A stretch of DNA of 64,000 nt from Asterias amurensis (taxonomy: Eukaryota; Echinodermata; Asteroidea; Forcipulatida; Asteriidae), in contig NC_092667.1 of assembly GCF_032118995.1 (NCBI RefSeq), positions 6,741,857-6,805,856 on the forward strand. Reading direction: 5' to 3'. The position numbers were made by a program, and so were the translations under genes. Positions 39,195 to 48,961 of the stretch are shown here, in pieces; the stretch's first letter is position 1, and the number at the start of each line of letters is the position of its first letter. The notes below the pieces were generated by a model that saw only the letters and a program-made list of their open reading frames with translations, did no database searches and was not told the origin of the DNA.

Positions 39195-39689
39195 TTGTTG
39201 TTAATGTGGAAAAGGAGGTGGAAGAGGTGGATAATTTTAACAGATTTTAAGTGACGCACTTAGTTTAGGCTAGCCTAACTTAACTGATGTTTTAAATTTA
39301 AATTTTAGTATTTTTTATAAATATGTTCTTTTGTTCGTTTTAATTTTATGTTGTATGCAAGTGAGCCTTTTTTCGAGTTGATAACAATGATTTGTACTAC
39401 TACGTACTATAGTAGTACTATATATATAGTAGTATACAAAAAAGTTAAATAAGTTTAGAACAGAGTGGTCCACTACTAGCTGCTGGTTAGTACAAAAGTA
39501 CTCTCCGTATTTTTAGCATATGTTTAGGAACACTGACTGACCACCACAGCTAGAAACGTCATGGTCCAAACTCCAATTGTCGTATCATGGAAACGTCTCA
39601 TGAACAGTCACAAGGGCTAAAGCCCTAGAAAATGACACACTTGTCTGTACTGCCACTGGTGTACTGACATAAACCAACACGATTTCCGA
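39195..39689. other. Unassigned AT-rich DNA
   Basis: No gene. A short palindromic run of TAGTAGTAC-type sequence lies at about 39,395-39,435. Confidence 0.5.
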
Positions 39690-39782
39690 CAACACATTAC
39701 GTGGGCCTAAAGATCAACTGCACACTGCGCGTGCTGACACTTATATCCTATCCCATGAATCACCGCGACTCTTTTCGACCTT

Positions 39783-40462
39783 TAGTCTGGTCCCCTGCCC
39801 AAAGATTCCTTGACGTCTCTTGTTAAAAATCTTAGGTCAGGTATCACCCACGGTTAAAAATAGAGCATGACGCAACCTGTCAGGGTCGGGGGGTCATCTC
39901 CAGGGAAACCATGTCTGCACGTACTAGTAGTTGCGATAACGTAACCCTCCTCCCAACGGCCGCCAGGCCGGAGGAAAATCTGGTTCAACACGTATAATTT
40001 CGACAGCTAGTCACCAGATTTTGCCCCATTTTTACCAATTTAAAAATCATGAAACTTAATCCTCAATCAATTCAATGTCTAATGAACACTCAAGTCAAAA
40101 CACCTTTGAAAAAATATTTTTGAAGAAAAAGGACAAAAACTTACCAGATCCCGGAGCGATTTCCCAGGTTTATATTTTGAACTTGTCGCATCGCTTTGCA
40201 AGCGCTTTATTTAGGCACAACGCCTGCATTGGCAATAACTGGCTCAAAAACTCCTGGATCTACGGCCGACAGGACTGACATTACGAGTCCGTACCGAACA
40301 TGAACGATACTGTCCGAATGTTGACGACAACACGTTCGGAACATTTCGGATAACTTCGAAAGAGGAGGAATTCCTCCTTTTTGGTCACGTGATTTTGGGT
40401 GATACCGGACCCTAAATTCGACAGAGCCTAGTCGGAGATTTTTGGGTCTGCGAACCAGACTA
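39783..40462. mobile_element. TIR element inserted into the right arm (680 bp)
   Basis: Ends TAGTCTGGT and ACCAGACTA, with weaker inverted similarity extending about 80 bp (GGTATCACCCA on both sides). It is flanked by TTCGACCTT on both sides (39,774-39,782 and 40,463-40,471); the duplication may be up to 11 bp because the next bases also agree. The paralogous left arm at about 28,055 is the empty site. A 9-11 bp duplication suggests a Mutator-like or similar superfamily. No transposase is seen. Confidence 0.8.
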
Positions 40463-40477
40463 TTCGACCTTTAACCC

Positions 40478-40641
40478 GCATGCTTTTTGTTTTGCCGTGG
40501 CTCTTTGCGTTTTGCCGTGGCTCTTTGCGTTTTGCCGTGGCGCTTTTTGTTTTGCCGTGGCGCTTTTTGTTTTGCCGTGGCGCTTTTTGTTTTGCCGTGG
40601 CGCTTTTTGTTTTGCCGTGGTGCTTTTTTGTTTTGCCGTGA
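40478..40641 (-). repeat. 20-bp minisatellite, 8 units (inverted)
   Basis: Reverse complement of the minisatellite at 27,748-28,049, here GCGCTTTTTGTTTTGCCGTG with two GCTCTTTGCG variants, a shorter array in the same relative position within the arm. Confidence 0.95.
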
Positions 40642-40721
40642 CAGTTGTGGGCCACCGTAGTACTGCTTTTTGACGAATGGTGCTCGGCCTTTACTGCGCT
40701 AGGAGAAAAAATGTCGGTCTT

Positions 40722-40737
40722 GGGGGGGGGGGGGGGG
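40722..40737 (+). other. G16 homopolymer upstream of CHCHD7
   Basis: Sixteen consecutive G about 170 bp before the predicted CHCHD7 start codon. It could form a quadruplex and is also a likely place for sequencing or assembly length error. Confidence 0.7.
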
Positions 40738-40907
40738 TATAGTCGGATGCTAGTTATCTCTACGACGGTGTCCTGACGTTGTTTGTGTGCATTATTGGTT
40801 CGTTGGTTTCTAGTCTCACACATGCACACGACATAAAACTACGTAATTACGATATAAAATTACGTAATCATGATGACTGTACATCCTAAAACAACGTTTT
40901 AACTGTT

Positions 40908-41018
40908 ATGGAATCAGTCATGGGAGACTCGAAGGAAGTGATTTGGAAGCGACGCGGCGGTGGTCCGAAGACCAATGCGAAGAGGTGGACTGATCAGGAC
41001 AACAACCCATGTGTTTCA
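40908..41018 (+). CDS. CHCHD7: CHCHD7 (COX23-like) twin-CX9C protein, exon 1
   Basis: First coding exon: 37 codons from ATG at 40,908, with G at -3 and +4 and an in-frame TAA at 40,887. It ends ...DQDNNPCVS at the donor GTGAGT (41,019). DxDxNPC at the head of the first CX9C is the CHCHD7 signature. Joined to exons 2 and 3 in phase 0 it gives 100 residues, against about 85 in the human protein; the extra length is an N-terminal stretch rich in Lys, Arg and Gly. CHCHD7 is a small intermembrane-space protein of the twin-CX9C family, imported and oxidised by the MIA40 relay. Its yeast relative Cox23 acts in cytochrome c oxidase assembly. The exon is locally CpG-rich. The promoter is probably the 250 bp after the minisatellite arm. 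Identification rests on motif order and spacing across the three exons. Confidence 0.88.
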
Positions 41019-41686
41019 GTGAGTTAGCTGTTTTTAACTATTGTCGTCGGATCGGGACGCACTAAAACCGACAACTCGCGACCCCTACCCTGACGACAAC
41101 TAACACGACAATTTTCTTTTAAATACACTTTAAAAACATTTGAACATAGCTCTGCAGTGGTACTGTGGTAGGACGTCAGTCAGTCATCATGTCAGTTGGT
41201 GCATAGAGTAAGGAATGGTTGGTGCCACTTTTGCGTGCAACGGCAATGAACGGAGGAGTCCAACCTGGGCTAATTAACATAAGATAAGTCATTGGTAAAT
41301 GAAAGAGTACCCTGGTGTCATGTGTTTTCAGTAGGATAACAGGAAAATTGTTCACAATCAAACACTAAAAAAAAAAATTTCAAATCATCTATCCAATTTT
41401 TTAACAATAACACTTACACTTCATGGTGTGTTGAAATTTGTAAAGTTTTGGTTTTACGTTGCGAGAGACAGTCCGCCATTAACAGTGCTTATGCATGCAC
41501 GACATTGGAGCAACGTCATATGTTTTCACACCTTTCATTGGTTGGTATTTTGTTGAATATTCAGAAGCTAGTATTATGGCGTGCAAAATAAATCTAAAGT
41601 ATTATTCAATTACTACTTAACAAATTTAATTACATTTTTGTCCTAAGGCATTTTGGCTACTATATTAGAATCCAGAGATATCATAA
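41019..41686. other. CHCHD7 intron 1, proximal part
   Basis: The first 100 bp is CpG-rich. No second gene is recognised. The intron runs to 51,149 and holds the mobile elements listed below. Confidence 0.7.
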
Positions 41687-43274
41687 CCCAGCAGGCACAA
41701 GTTGGTCATAGTAACGTTAAACCGACGTCACATCCCGACGTCGGATGACGGTCGGCTCATGGTTCTATGTGAAAGTTTGTAGGACGTCTGTTACCGACCA
41801 TTACCGACGTCTGTTACCGACCATGATATAACGTAATTTTTCCGACCACAAACCGACGTCGACAGACGGTCAATAAATAAACGTCATTTAGACGTCGGCA
41901 AATTTCCCAAAACATGACGTCAAATCCCGACGTCGGATGATGGTCGGTTCATGGTTCTATGTGAAAGTTTGTAGGACGTCTGTTATCGACCATTACCGAC
42001 GTCTGTTACCGACCATGATACAACGTAATTTTTCCGACCACAAACCGACGTCAACAGACGGTCAATAAATAAACGTCATTTAGACGTCGGCAAATTTCCC
42101 AAAACATGACGTCAAATCCCGACGTCGGATGATGGTCGGTTCATGGTTCTATGTGAAAGTTTGTAGGACGTCTGTTATCGACCATGATACAACGTAGTTT
42201 TTCCGACCACAAACCGATGTCGGCATATTGTCAATTAATGACATCGTTTAGATGTCATTGGAATACCCCAAACCTGACGTTACATTATCTACGTTTATTA
42301 TTTATTAGTTAATTGATTTTTAATTATTAACATTATCAATTAATACAATGCATACTTACATACAATCCGCTTGATCTCCCTTCGTTGACCTCTAGTCACC
42401 GCACCTATTATACTATTCAATGGTACTGCATGTGTATATATACCGATCGGTTTCAAGAATTTTGCATTCATGGGTGTTATAGATTGTAATTAAAACTTTG
42501 TAGTTTTAATTAATATTTTGGAATTAAGCTGTCAAATTTAGTTCACACATTTAAGTTATTACAAAATCTATTGATATTTAACACATGCAAAACAAAACAT
42601 GTGTTTGTAGTATCTAATTACCGCTTAATTTGTTGTATAATTGTTGCAGTATGTAACCACATCTAAGTCTGACCTCAAAATTTGCATAATATGCAAATGA
42701 TGTCGTGACGGTAAATTGCCGTCACAAGCTAACCATAATATGACGAAATACTGATGTACATATTATGACGTCATAATAACGTCACAGGTTGACCAAAATA
42801 TAATGACGCTACTAACTGGTTATGATACAAACAATAATATGACGTTTGTTTATGGTCGGCTTATGGTAATACAATTATGGTTACAAAGGGACATACAAAA
42901 AACGTCTATGCAACGTCTGCTCAATGACGTTACTATCTGGTTAAAATACAAACATTAATGCGACGTCTTATTATGGTCAGACTGTTGTAATAAAACGATG
43001 GTTAGACTATGACAATAAAACTACGTCTAAGCAACGTCTGATCAATGACGTTACTATTAAGTTATAAATCTACCTAAAATGTAACGTTCATTTTCGGTTA
43101 CATTTTAGTTATTATAGTCATGACCATCTTACGACGTCCATACGACGTTATTAATTTACGTTTGATTCTTGTCGCCAATCTGACGTTGTATTTTAGTCAC
43201 TTTTTGGTAATCTGACGTCGTGACTCAAAATCAACCATAATATGACGTCAGAAAGACGTCGTGTGCCTGCTGGG
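41687..43274. mobile_element. TIR DNA element with CCCAGCAGGCAC ends
   Basis: Terminal inverted repeats CCCAGCAGGCAC (41,687-41,698) and GTGCCTGCTGGG (43,263-43,274) enclose 1.59 kb unusually rich in ACGTC, GACGTC and TGACGT words on both strands, interrupted by plain AT-rich sequence at about 42,290-42,660. No transposase frame is present. I recall similar CAGCAGGCAC ends in other marine invertebrates but cannot assign a superfamily. Target duplication is not clear beyond AA. Confidence 0.75.
41721..42270 (+). repeat. 192-bp tandem repeat inside the CAGCAGGCAC element, about 2.8 copies
   Basis: ATGACGTCAAATCCCGACGT recurs at 41,914 and 42,106, with a first copy starting about 41,721 (ACGTCACATCCCGACGTC). 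Each unit carries TGACGTCA, GACGTCGG and GTAGGACGTCTGTTA. Confidence 0.88.
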
Positions 43275-44042
43275 AAGGCATGAAAGTAAAACACCCCACC
43301 CCCCTTGAAACACACACATATCATAACAATCCGTTTTCCCCCATTTCAGACTAGTTATGTTTGGTTTTAGGAGATCAGAAACCAATCTATGATATTTTCT
43401 CTTTAAATGTAGACTTATTGATATTTATTACGCTTATCGGAATTTTTTACAGTCGTGCAGTAAATCAAAAAAAAATTGTGTCATTTTCACTTAAAATATT
43501 TTAATATTTTCCCCATATTGGCACACTATAGAATCCCAAATAGTAACCACCTCACGTGATCCATCCAGTGACTAAAGCAGAATGAAACTCAATCTAGCAG
43601 ATAGTAATTTTGTTTTGAACTTTCGAGGTTGGATGATGTTTCTTTGACTCATTTGAATGTTGGCATAATAATGCACTAGTGATTAGTACCAAAAATCAAT
43701 CATTTTATAAATGTTTGAGCATAACCAACGACAGGAACTTTTTTTCTCAGCATGATGATGAAAATACAGACTGTGAGTAAACTGCATAGCTTCCGTCATC
43801 GTTGCAGCTTGCACAATCTAGTAGTAAACGGGAATCAAAATTGGGGGTCCGAAAACATATGAGGGTCGATAACTTATGACGCTACGATATGTACTCATAA
43901 TATACATCTACAAAATCACCTTTCCAAACTGTTGAAAAAATTGTTTTTTACCCCGAATTAGTATTACGACTGTTTTTATAACGACCGTAGTCACATGTAG
44001 TATCTGCCGATGTACTTGGATCACCATTTAGGGGTACCGCCA
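43275..44042. other. Unassigned intronic DNA
   Basis: AT-rich, with no recognisable gene or repeat within the window. Confidence 0.5.
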
Positions 44043-44046
44043 TTAA

Positions 44047-44429
44047 AGGAACACGTTGCCTTGGATCGGTCGAGTTGGTCTTTGAAAAGCGTTTTTTGAC
44101 CGTTTATTATAAAATGCATATGGTTAGAAAGATGATGTAAAAGTAGAATACAATGATCTACACAAATATGCCTCGAAATTGCGTGGTTTTCTTTTTACCT
44201 CGTCCAATAACACGGTCGGCCATTTATGGGAGTCAAAATTTTGACCCCCATAAATGGCCGATCGTGATAGTTCGCAACGTAAAAAGAAAACCGTGCAATT
44301 TTGAGAGATACTTGTGTGGATCATTATATTCTACTTTTAAAACATCTTTCTAACCATATACATTTAATAACAAACGGTTTCAAACGCTTTTTATAGACCA
44401 ACTCATCCGATCCAAGGCAACGTGTTCCT
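44047..44429. mobile_element. MITE-3, complete foldback element
   Basis: TTAA at 44,043-44,046 and at 44,430-44,433. Terminal inverted repeats AGGAACACGTTGCCTTGGAT run on with few mismatches almost to the centre, where GGCCATTTATGGG pairs with CCCATAAATGGCC. A TTAA target with long inverted repeats fits Kolobok- or piggyBac-type mobilisation. Confidence 0.9.
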
Positions 44430-44433
44430 TTAA

Positions 44434-44799
44434 AGCCATTGGACCCTTTCGGTACAGAAAAAAAAAAAAAAGTTCACAGATTTACAAATAATTTACAGGG
44501 TTTACAGAAGGTATTGGTGAAAGACTTCTCTTGAAATATTAGTCCATGAAATGCTTTACTTTTTGAGAAAACGGTAAAACAATATAAATTCTCGTTAACG
44601 AGAATTACGGATTTGTTATAAACACATGTCATGACACGGCGAAACGCGCGAAAACAGGAGTAAGTTTTCCCGTTATTTTCTCCCGACTCCGATGTCCGAT
44701 TGAGCCTAGATTTCCACAGGTTTGTTATTTGATATAGAAGTTGTGATACACGAAGTGTGGGCCTTGGACAATACTGTTTACCGAAAGGGTCCAATGGCT
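44434..44799 (-). mobile_element. MITE-2, copy 3, sharing a TTAA with MITE-3
   Basis: Starts AGCCATTGGACCCTTTCGG and ends CCGAAAGGGTCCAATGGCT followed by TTAA (44,800-44,803). The interior is the reverse complement of the copies at 29 kb. Its left TTAA (44,430-44,433) is also the right TTAA of MITE-3. Confidence 0.88.
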
Positions 44800-45594
44800 T
44801 TAATTATACCGCAGTGTGGACTTTTTTTGTGGTAATACAAAATGCAAGACGATCATATGGCCATGTGGGTAGCGTGTGCGACCTGTCCATGTGTTGGCAT
44901 CAGTTCACACAATTCTCCTGTAAAACGAATTTAAGTTTATTTTAAGGATCATTACAAATTTTGTATTATTTATTGTATTGTTTTTGAAAAAATTGCAGTA
45001 CATGTACATGTAGTATTAAAATGATTATGATAAAAAAAAAGACAACTCAGCCCTCAGAAAGAGTTAGAACTTACCCCTGCAGTGTAATCGTCCCAAAAGT
45101 ACGTCGAAAGACAACGGGGCGGATACTACCGGTCGTTTCTAACTCAGGGTAAAATTTTACATTCAAATGGTTTTTTAAAGTGTATAAAATTTGTTGTCGT
45201 CGGGGATCGTGAGTGTTTTGGTATTTAGTGTGACTGGTCGACGACCCCTAACTTACTCAAGGTCCGTGCTTTCGTCAGGCTTTATTATGGCTTTTTATGC
45301 ATAGAATAAAGTTTCCCGTCGTACGTGAAGCTCAAATGTTTAAAAATGATTAATTTATGGTAAAGATCACTAAAGTGCATTAATATTATAATCAATATGA
45401 GTCAAAGAAACAACATCCATCCTTGAAAGTTCCTAACAAAATTATCGTCTGCTAAAGATCAAGTTTCATTTATCTTCAGTCACTCGATAGATCACGTCTG
45501 GTTGCTATTCTATGGCGTGCCAATATGGGTCAAAAATGAAAAATATCTTAAGTGAAAATGATTTTTTTCTTTTTTTTTTCTTGATTAACTCCAG

Positions 45595-45709
45595 CGTAAT
45601 AAATTCTGAAATTACTGGAACCGCCTGGAAGAAAACGTCGATCAAGCTGATCGAGTCAGACGACGCTTTCAAATTCCTCCTTAGTCACAGTCCTCTCTCC
45701 TCCGATTGA
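45595..45709 (+). CDS. Possible terminal coding exon inside CHCHD7 intron 1 (weak)
   Basis: A strong acceptor-like stretch (long pyrimidine tract then CTCCAG at 45,589-45,594) is followed by an open frame to TGA at 45,707, encoding GTAWKKTSIKLIESDDAFKF and a Ser/Leu-rich end. It does not join CHCHD7 exon 1 in frame, since phase 0 gives a stop after four codons. It could be an exon of another transcript, an exonised repeat or chance. I do not recognise it. Confidence 0.2.
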
Positions 45710-45820
45710 ACAATATACAACATCCTCTCTCTCACCCTTTGCGTTAATGCAAGTTTTGGTTTCTGCGACGTAAAGACATTTAAAACTAACAGTTATGGGG
45801 TTTTTTTTTCTCTCCTAGAA

Positions 45821-45878
45821 CTACGAGGTTCATTCCGCTATCGTCTCCACGAAGACGATAGCATAATGAACCTCGTAG
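45821..45878. repeat. Long-stem hairpin (26-bp arms)
   Basis: CTACGAGGTTCATT and GCTATCGTCT pair with AGACGATAGC and AATGAACCTCGTAG, with one 2-bp mismatch and a 6-bp loop. It is not a rho-type terminator (eukaryotic context) and is more likely a foldback remnant. The surrounding 44,804-46,141 holds no gene I can name; a G-run lies at 45,975-46,003. Confidence 0.85.
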
Positions 45879-46160
45879 ACTTTCTAGAAGTATCTTTTCT
45901 TCGGAAACAAACATGGCTGGTCTAAAATGGGGAAAAACAGAAGATTATGTTCAAAGTGTTTGTGCCGGGAAGGATGGGGGCGGGGGGGGGGGGGGGGGCG
46001 GGGTTGTCGTACTGTCATGCCCAGTGATTCATTCATCATTGGGTTATTCTTTAAAAACAAAATTCCCATGGCGACCAGAGGTGGAATTACAGGAAACTAT
46101 ACAGAGATTGAAAATTAGATAAAAATTACGACATTTTGGTTTTAAAGGTAGTGGACACTA

Positions 46161-46459
46161 TTACACATATTGACTGGCAATGAGGTAACTAGTGTACGTC
46201 TATTCCCCCGAGGGACTTTGAGTGACCAGAAGAGTGACCTACATGTATTTCCCAAGGCCGAAGGCCGAGGGAAATAGGCCCCTCTTTTGTAGTTGCTGTT
46301 CACGGTCCAAGTCAAGAGAGGGCGCTGTAACCAGGCACTATTTTCAAAGACTTGAGCCCGGCGGGTCCTTATTCCCGCAAAATACGCGCACGCGATCACT
46401 ACCCACATGACCGTGTTTCAGCCAACCAGAATACAGAACAAGCAAGAGGTGTGTTATAA
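46161..46459 (+). mobile_element. Short element inserted in MITE-1
   Basis: TACACATATTGACTGGCAAT opens it and GCAAGAGGTGTGTTATAA closes it. It contains ATTCCCCCGAGGGACTTTGA and a palindromic ATTTCCC/GGGAAAT. Related copies lie at 51,412-51,650 (reversed) and 52,433-52,735. The family is not assigned. Confidence 0.75.
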
Positions 46460-46649
46460 TGGTAATTACTCAAAATAATTATTACCATAAAACCTTACTT
46501 GGTAACGAGTAATGGGTAGCTGTTGATACTATAAAAAATTGTGAGAAACGGCTCCCTCTGTAAGTAAAGGTACTGGTAGTTTTCGAGAAAGAAGTAATTT
46601 TCCACGAATTTGATTTTGAGACCTCAGAATTAGATTTTGAGGTCTCCTT

Positions 46650-46832
46650 TTCGATTGCTGTGGCCATTGATTGGGTTCTGAAGAAAGCTACGAAGGATCG
46701 AGGAATCATTTGGACTGTCCGACCTTGATTTTGCTGATGATATTGCAGCATTGTCCAAGAGTACCCAGGGTCTCCAGACTGTAATGGACTCCATCAGTGA
46801 TGCCTCAGCTGGACTGGGTCTTATGATCTATC
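46650..46832 (+). pseudogene. RTE-type LINE reverse transcriptase, 5' piece
   Basis: Encodes IAVAIDWVLKKATKDRGIIW and, after a frameshift, DLDFADDIAALS, the catalytic F/YADD box of a non-LTR reverse transcriptase. It then continues with LQTVMDSISDASAGLGLM. The order AIDWV...GI.WT...LDFADD is typical of RTE-clade LINEs. The sense strand is cut here by the antisense LINE at 46,833 and resumes at 48,119. It is inserted in MITE-1. Confidence 0.85.
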
Positions 46833-48118
46833 TATCTATCTAGCCTATGAGTTTTTCAAATTTCACCCAATCTAACTGTGTTCTTCTTCGGACTTCTCCT
46901 TCCATTTCGTGATCAGGGTGATGTTTTTACCAAGGTATGTAACTATTCACCTTCTCGATTGTCGTTTGTTATTGTTTTGTCTTGTAGCTTGTTGCTAATC
47001 ATTTTGACTCTCTGCACTCAACTCTTGAATCATTATCTGCAGCTCATCGGAATCGTGACTGACAAGCATGATGTCATCTGCAAGCCTTAAATGAGTTACA
47101 TTAGATGTTCCCCATTTATTGCAATTCCTTTTGATTGCCAATCCAGGTTTCTGAATACATCCTCCATGGCTGCTGTAAAGAGTTTGGGAGAAATTGGATC
47201 ACCCTGTCTGACACATTTAAGGATTTTGAAAACACTGGTGGTAGTGTTCTCCAAATAAATTCTGGCACTTGGATCTTTGTATAGCTTTGATGAGACGGAT
47301 ATATTTGCCATCACTGATCTGTTTCTCCAATGCATCAAGAAGTGACTGATGGTCTAGACTCTCAAATGCTTTCTCATAGTCCACGAAGCCTAGGAAGATG
47401 TTAAAACAATATTCGTTGGCCTTTTCAATTATCTGGCTTAAGGTGTGTAGATGGTCTGATGTCCTAAATCCTCCTCGAAACCCTGCCTGTTCTTTAGACT
47501 GAATATCATCAAGCTGTCTCTGGACTCTTGCAAGAATGATTCTGGTGAAGACTTTAGGTAGAAGACTGATTGGTCTGTAATTCTTGATGTCTTTCATGTC
47601 CCCCTTTTTGACTAATATGATGACCTTGGATTCATTCAACCGGGTAGGAACTTGTTCCAGTTGAAGGATCCTGTTGAACAACTCCTCTCCTCCCAACTTT
47701 AGAATGTCAGAAGTTACCTGGTCCTCTCCAGGAGCCTTTCCTTTCTTCATGGGGTTTAGAGCATTCTGCACTTCTTTCTTCAATAATGGGTGGTACACTA
47801 CCAGCCTCTTTGTTCCAGTCTTCTGTTCTCCAGTCTGGTCTATCGATGTACTGCTCTCTATAGAACTCTTCCATGGTTTCTGTGATTTTTGTTTTTTCAG
47901 TAACTTCTGTCCCATCTTTTGTTTTCAGTGATAATAACAGCTTTTTCCTCCATTTAGTTTTTTTATTGATGATTTTTGGCCCTCTATTGCTCTCCAACAC
48001 CTCTTTCACCATCTTGGTCCTGTGTTGTCGTTTTTGCTGCCGTCTCGGCTTGCGGAGCGTCTTGTTTATTTCTGTATACTCGATCTGGTTTTTTGCTGAT
48101 GTCTGTCTGAAGGGTTTG
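46833..48118 (-). pseudogene. RTE-type LINE inserted antisense into the LINE above
   Basis: On the minus strand the linker (RQTSAKNQIEYTEINKTLRK) is followed by a reverse transcriptase: KGKAPGEDQVTSDILKLGGE, ESKVIILVKKGDMKDIKNYR, KEQAGFRGGFRTSDHLHTLS, GFVDYEKAFESLDHQ, RQGDPISPKLF and, in another frame, RLADDIMLVSHDSDELQ. Then come VTYLG and HEMEGEVRRRTQLDWVKF. At least three frame changes. The 3' end is a short TAGA repeat (46,833-46,845), like the simple-repeat tails of RTE elements. No endonuclease domain is present, so it is 5'-truncated. Confidence 0.88.
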
Positions 48119-48768
48119 AGAACACCTGACATTCTCAATGGGCAAGATTAAGTTGATGTAGTGGATGACTTTACCTACCTGGGAAGTTCCATCAACAGCC
48201 AGGGATCAATGGATCATGAAATGTATAGCTGCAGAATAGGTGAAGCCCCGCAGCCTTCAACCAGCTTAATAAGATCTGGACAAGCAAGAAGTTCTCTCTT
48301 CAAACCAAAGCTTCGCTTTTACAATTCCAACGTGCTATCTACTTTACTCTATGGCTGCGAAACTTGGTACTTAAAATCGAGTCAAGAGAAGAAACTTGAT
48401 GCCTTCGACTCAAGATGCCTAAGGAAGATCTTGGTCATTAAGTGGAATGACTTCGTCAGCAACGAGGAGGACAGAGAGCGATCACAACAAACTCTAGTGT
48501 CCAGTACAATCTGTGGGCGGCGCATGAACTGGCTGGGCCATGTTTCGCGGCTCCCCCCCCCCCACCTCTTTGAGACTCGCAATCAAGTCCTGTGGTGGAA
48601 CCGCCGGGAAGAAGGAGGAGAGGTCGATCTAAAATGAACTTGCACCAGACCATCTAGCGGGAGCTTCATAGGGTCAACAAAGGCTGGAGCTGGCCGTTCT
48701 GCCTGGAGAGCGTTGACTGCCTCATGCATCGGACGACCCAGGAGCCCCTTAGTCTAAGTAAGTAAGTG
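48119..48768 (+). pseudogene. RTE-type LINE, 3' piece of the interrupted copy
   Basis: Resumes with LNGQD, a stop, then VDVVDDFTYLGSSINSQG, the post-catalytic part of the same protein as 46,650-46,832. It continues through LLYGCETWYLKSSQEKKLDA, CLRKILVIKWNDFVSNEE and RMNWLGHVSRL, the standard RTE C-terminal order. It ends in TAAGTAAGTAAG, a simple-repeat tail, and then re-enters MITE-1 sequence at 48,769. Confidence 0.88.
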
Positions 48769-48961
48769 AAATCAAGCATCTGAAAGCACACAACTTGGTG
48801 TGACAAGGGTGTTTTTCTTTTCATAGTTATCTCGCAACTTCGACGACCAAGCGAGCTCAAATTTTCACAGGTTTGTTATTTTATGCATATGTTGATATAC
48901 ACCAAGTGAAAAGACTGGTCTTTGACAATTACCAATAGTGTCCACTGTCTTTAACTATGTT

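Larger units (their letters stand above)
39690..40660 (-). repeat. Right arm of the 12.9-kb inverted pair, split by an insertion
   Basis: The reverse complement of 27,728-28,144: ACACATTACGTGGGCC and the CCCATGAATCACCGCGACTC block (39,690-39,782), then after an insertion CTTTAACCCGCATGC, the minisatellite and GACAGTTGTGGGCCACCGTA (to 40,660). The left arm is the uninterrupted version. Confidence 0.85.
46146..48950. mobile_element. MITE-1 shell containing three further insertions
   Basis: The left terminus lies after TTAA at 46,142-46,145 (AGGTAGTGGACACTAT). The right terminus GTGTCCACTGTCT lies before TTAA at 48,951-48,954. MITE-1 sequence is present in three pieces: 46,146-46,160, 46,460-46,649 and 48,769-48,950. 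Placed end to end they match the element at 53,758. The interruptions are the elements listed next. Confidence 0.85.

Noticed and set aside
40075..40278. A 67-codon open frame upstream of CHCHD7
   Set aside because: It lies wholly inside the 680-bp insertion and shows no recognisable domain.
45913..46122. A glycine-rich protein of 69 residues
   Set aside because: The Gly run is a G homopolymer of uncertain length; no homology or splice signal supports it.
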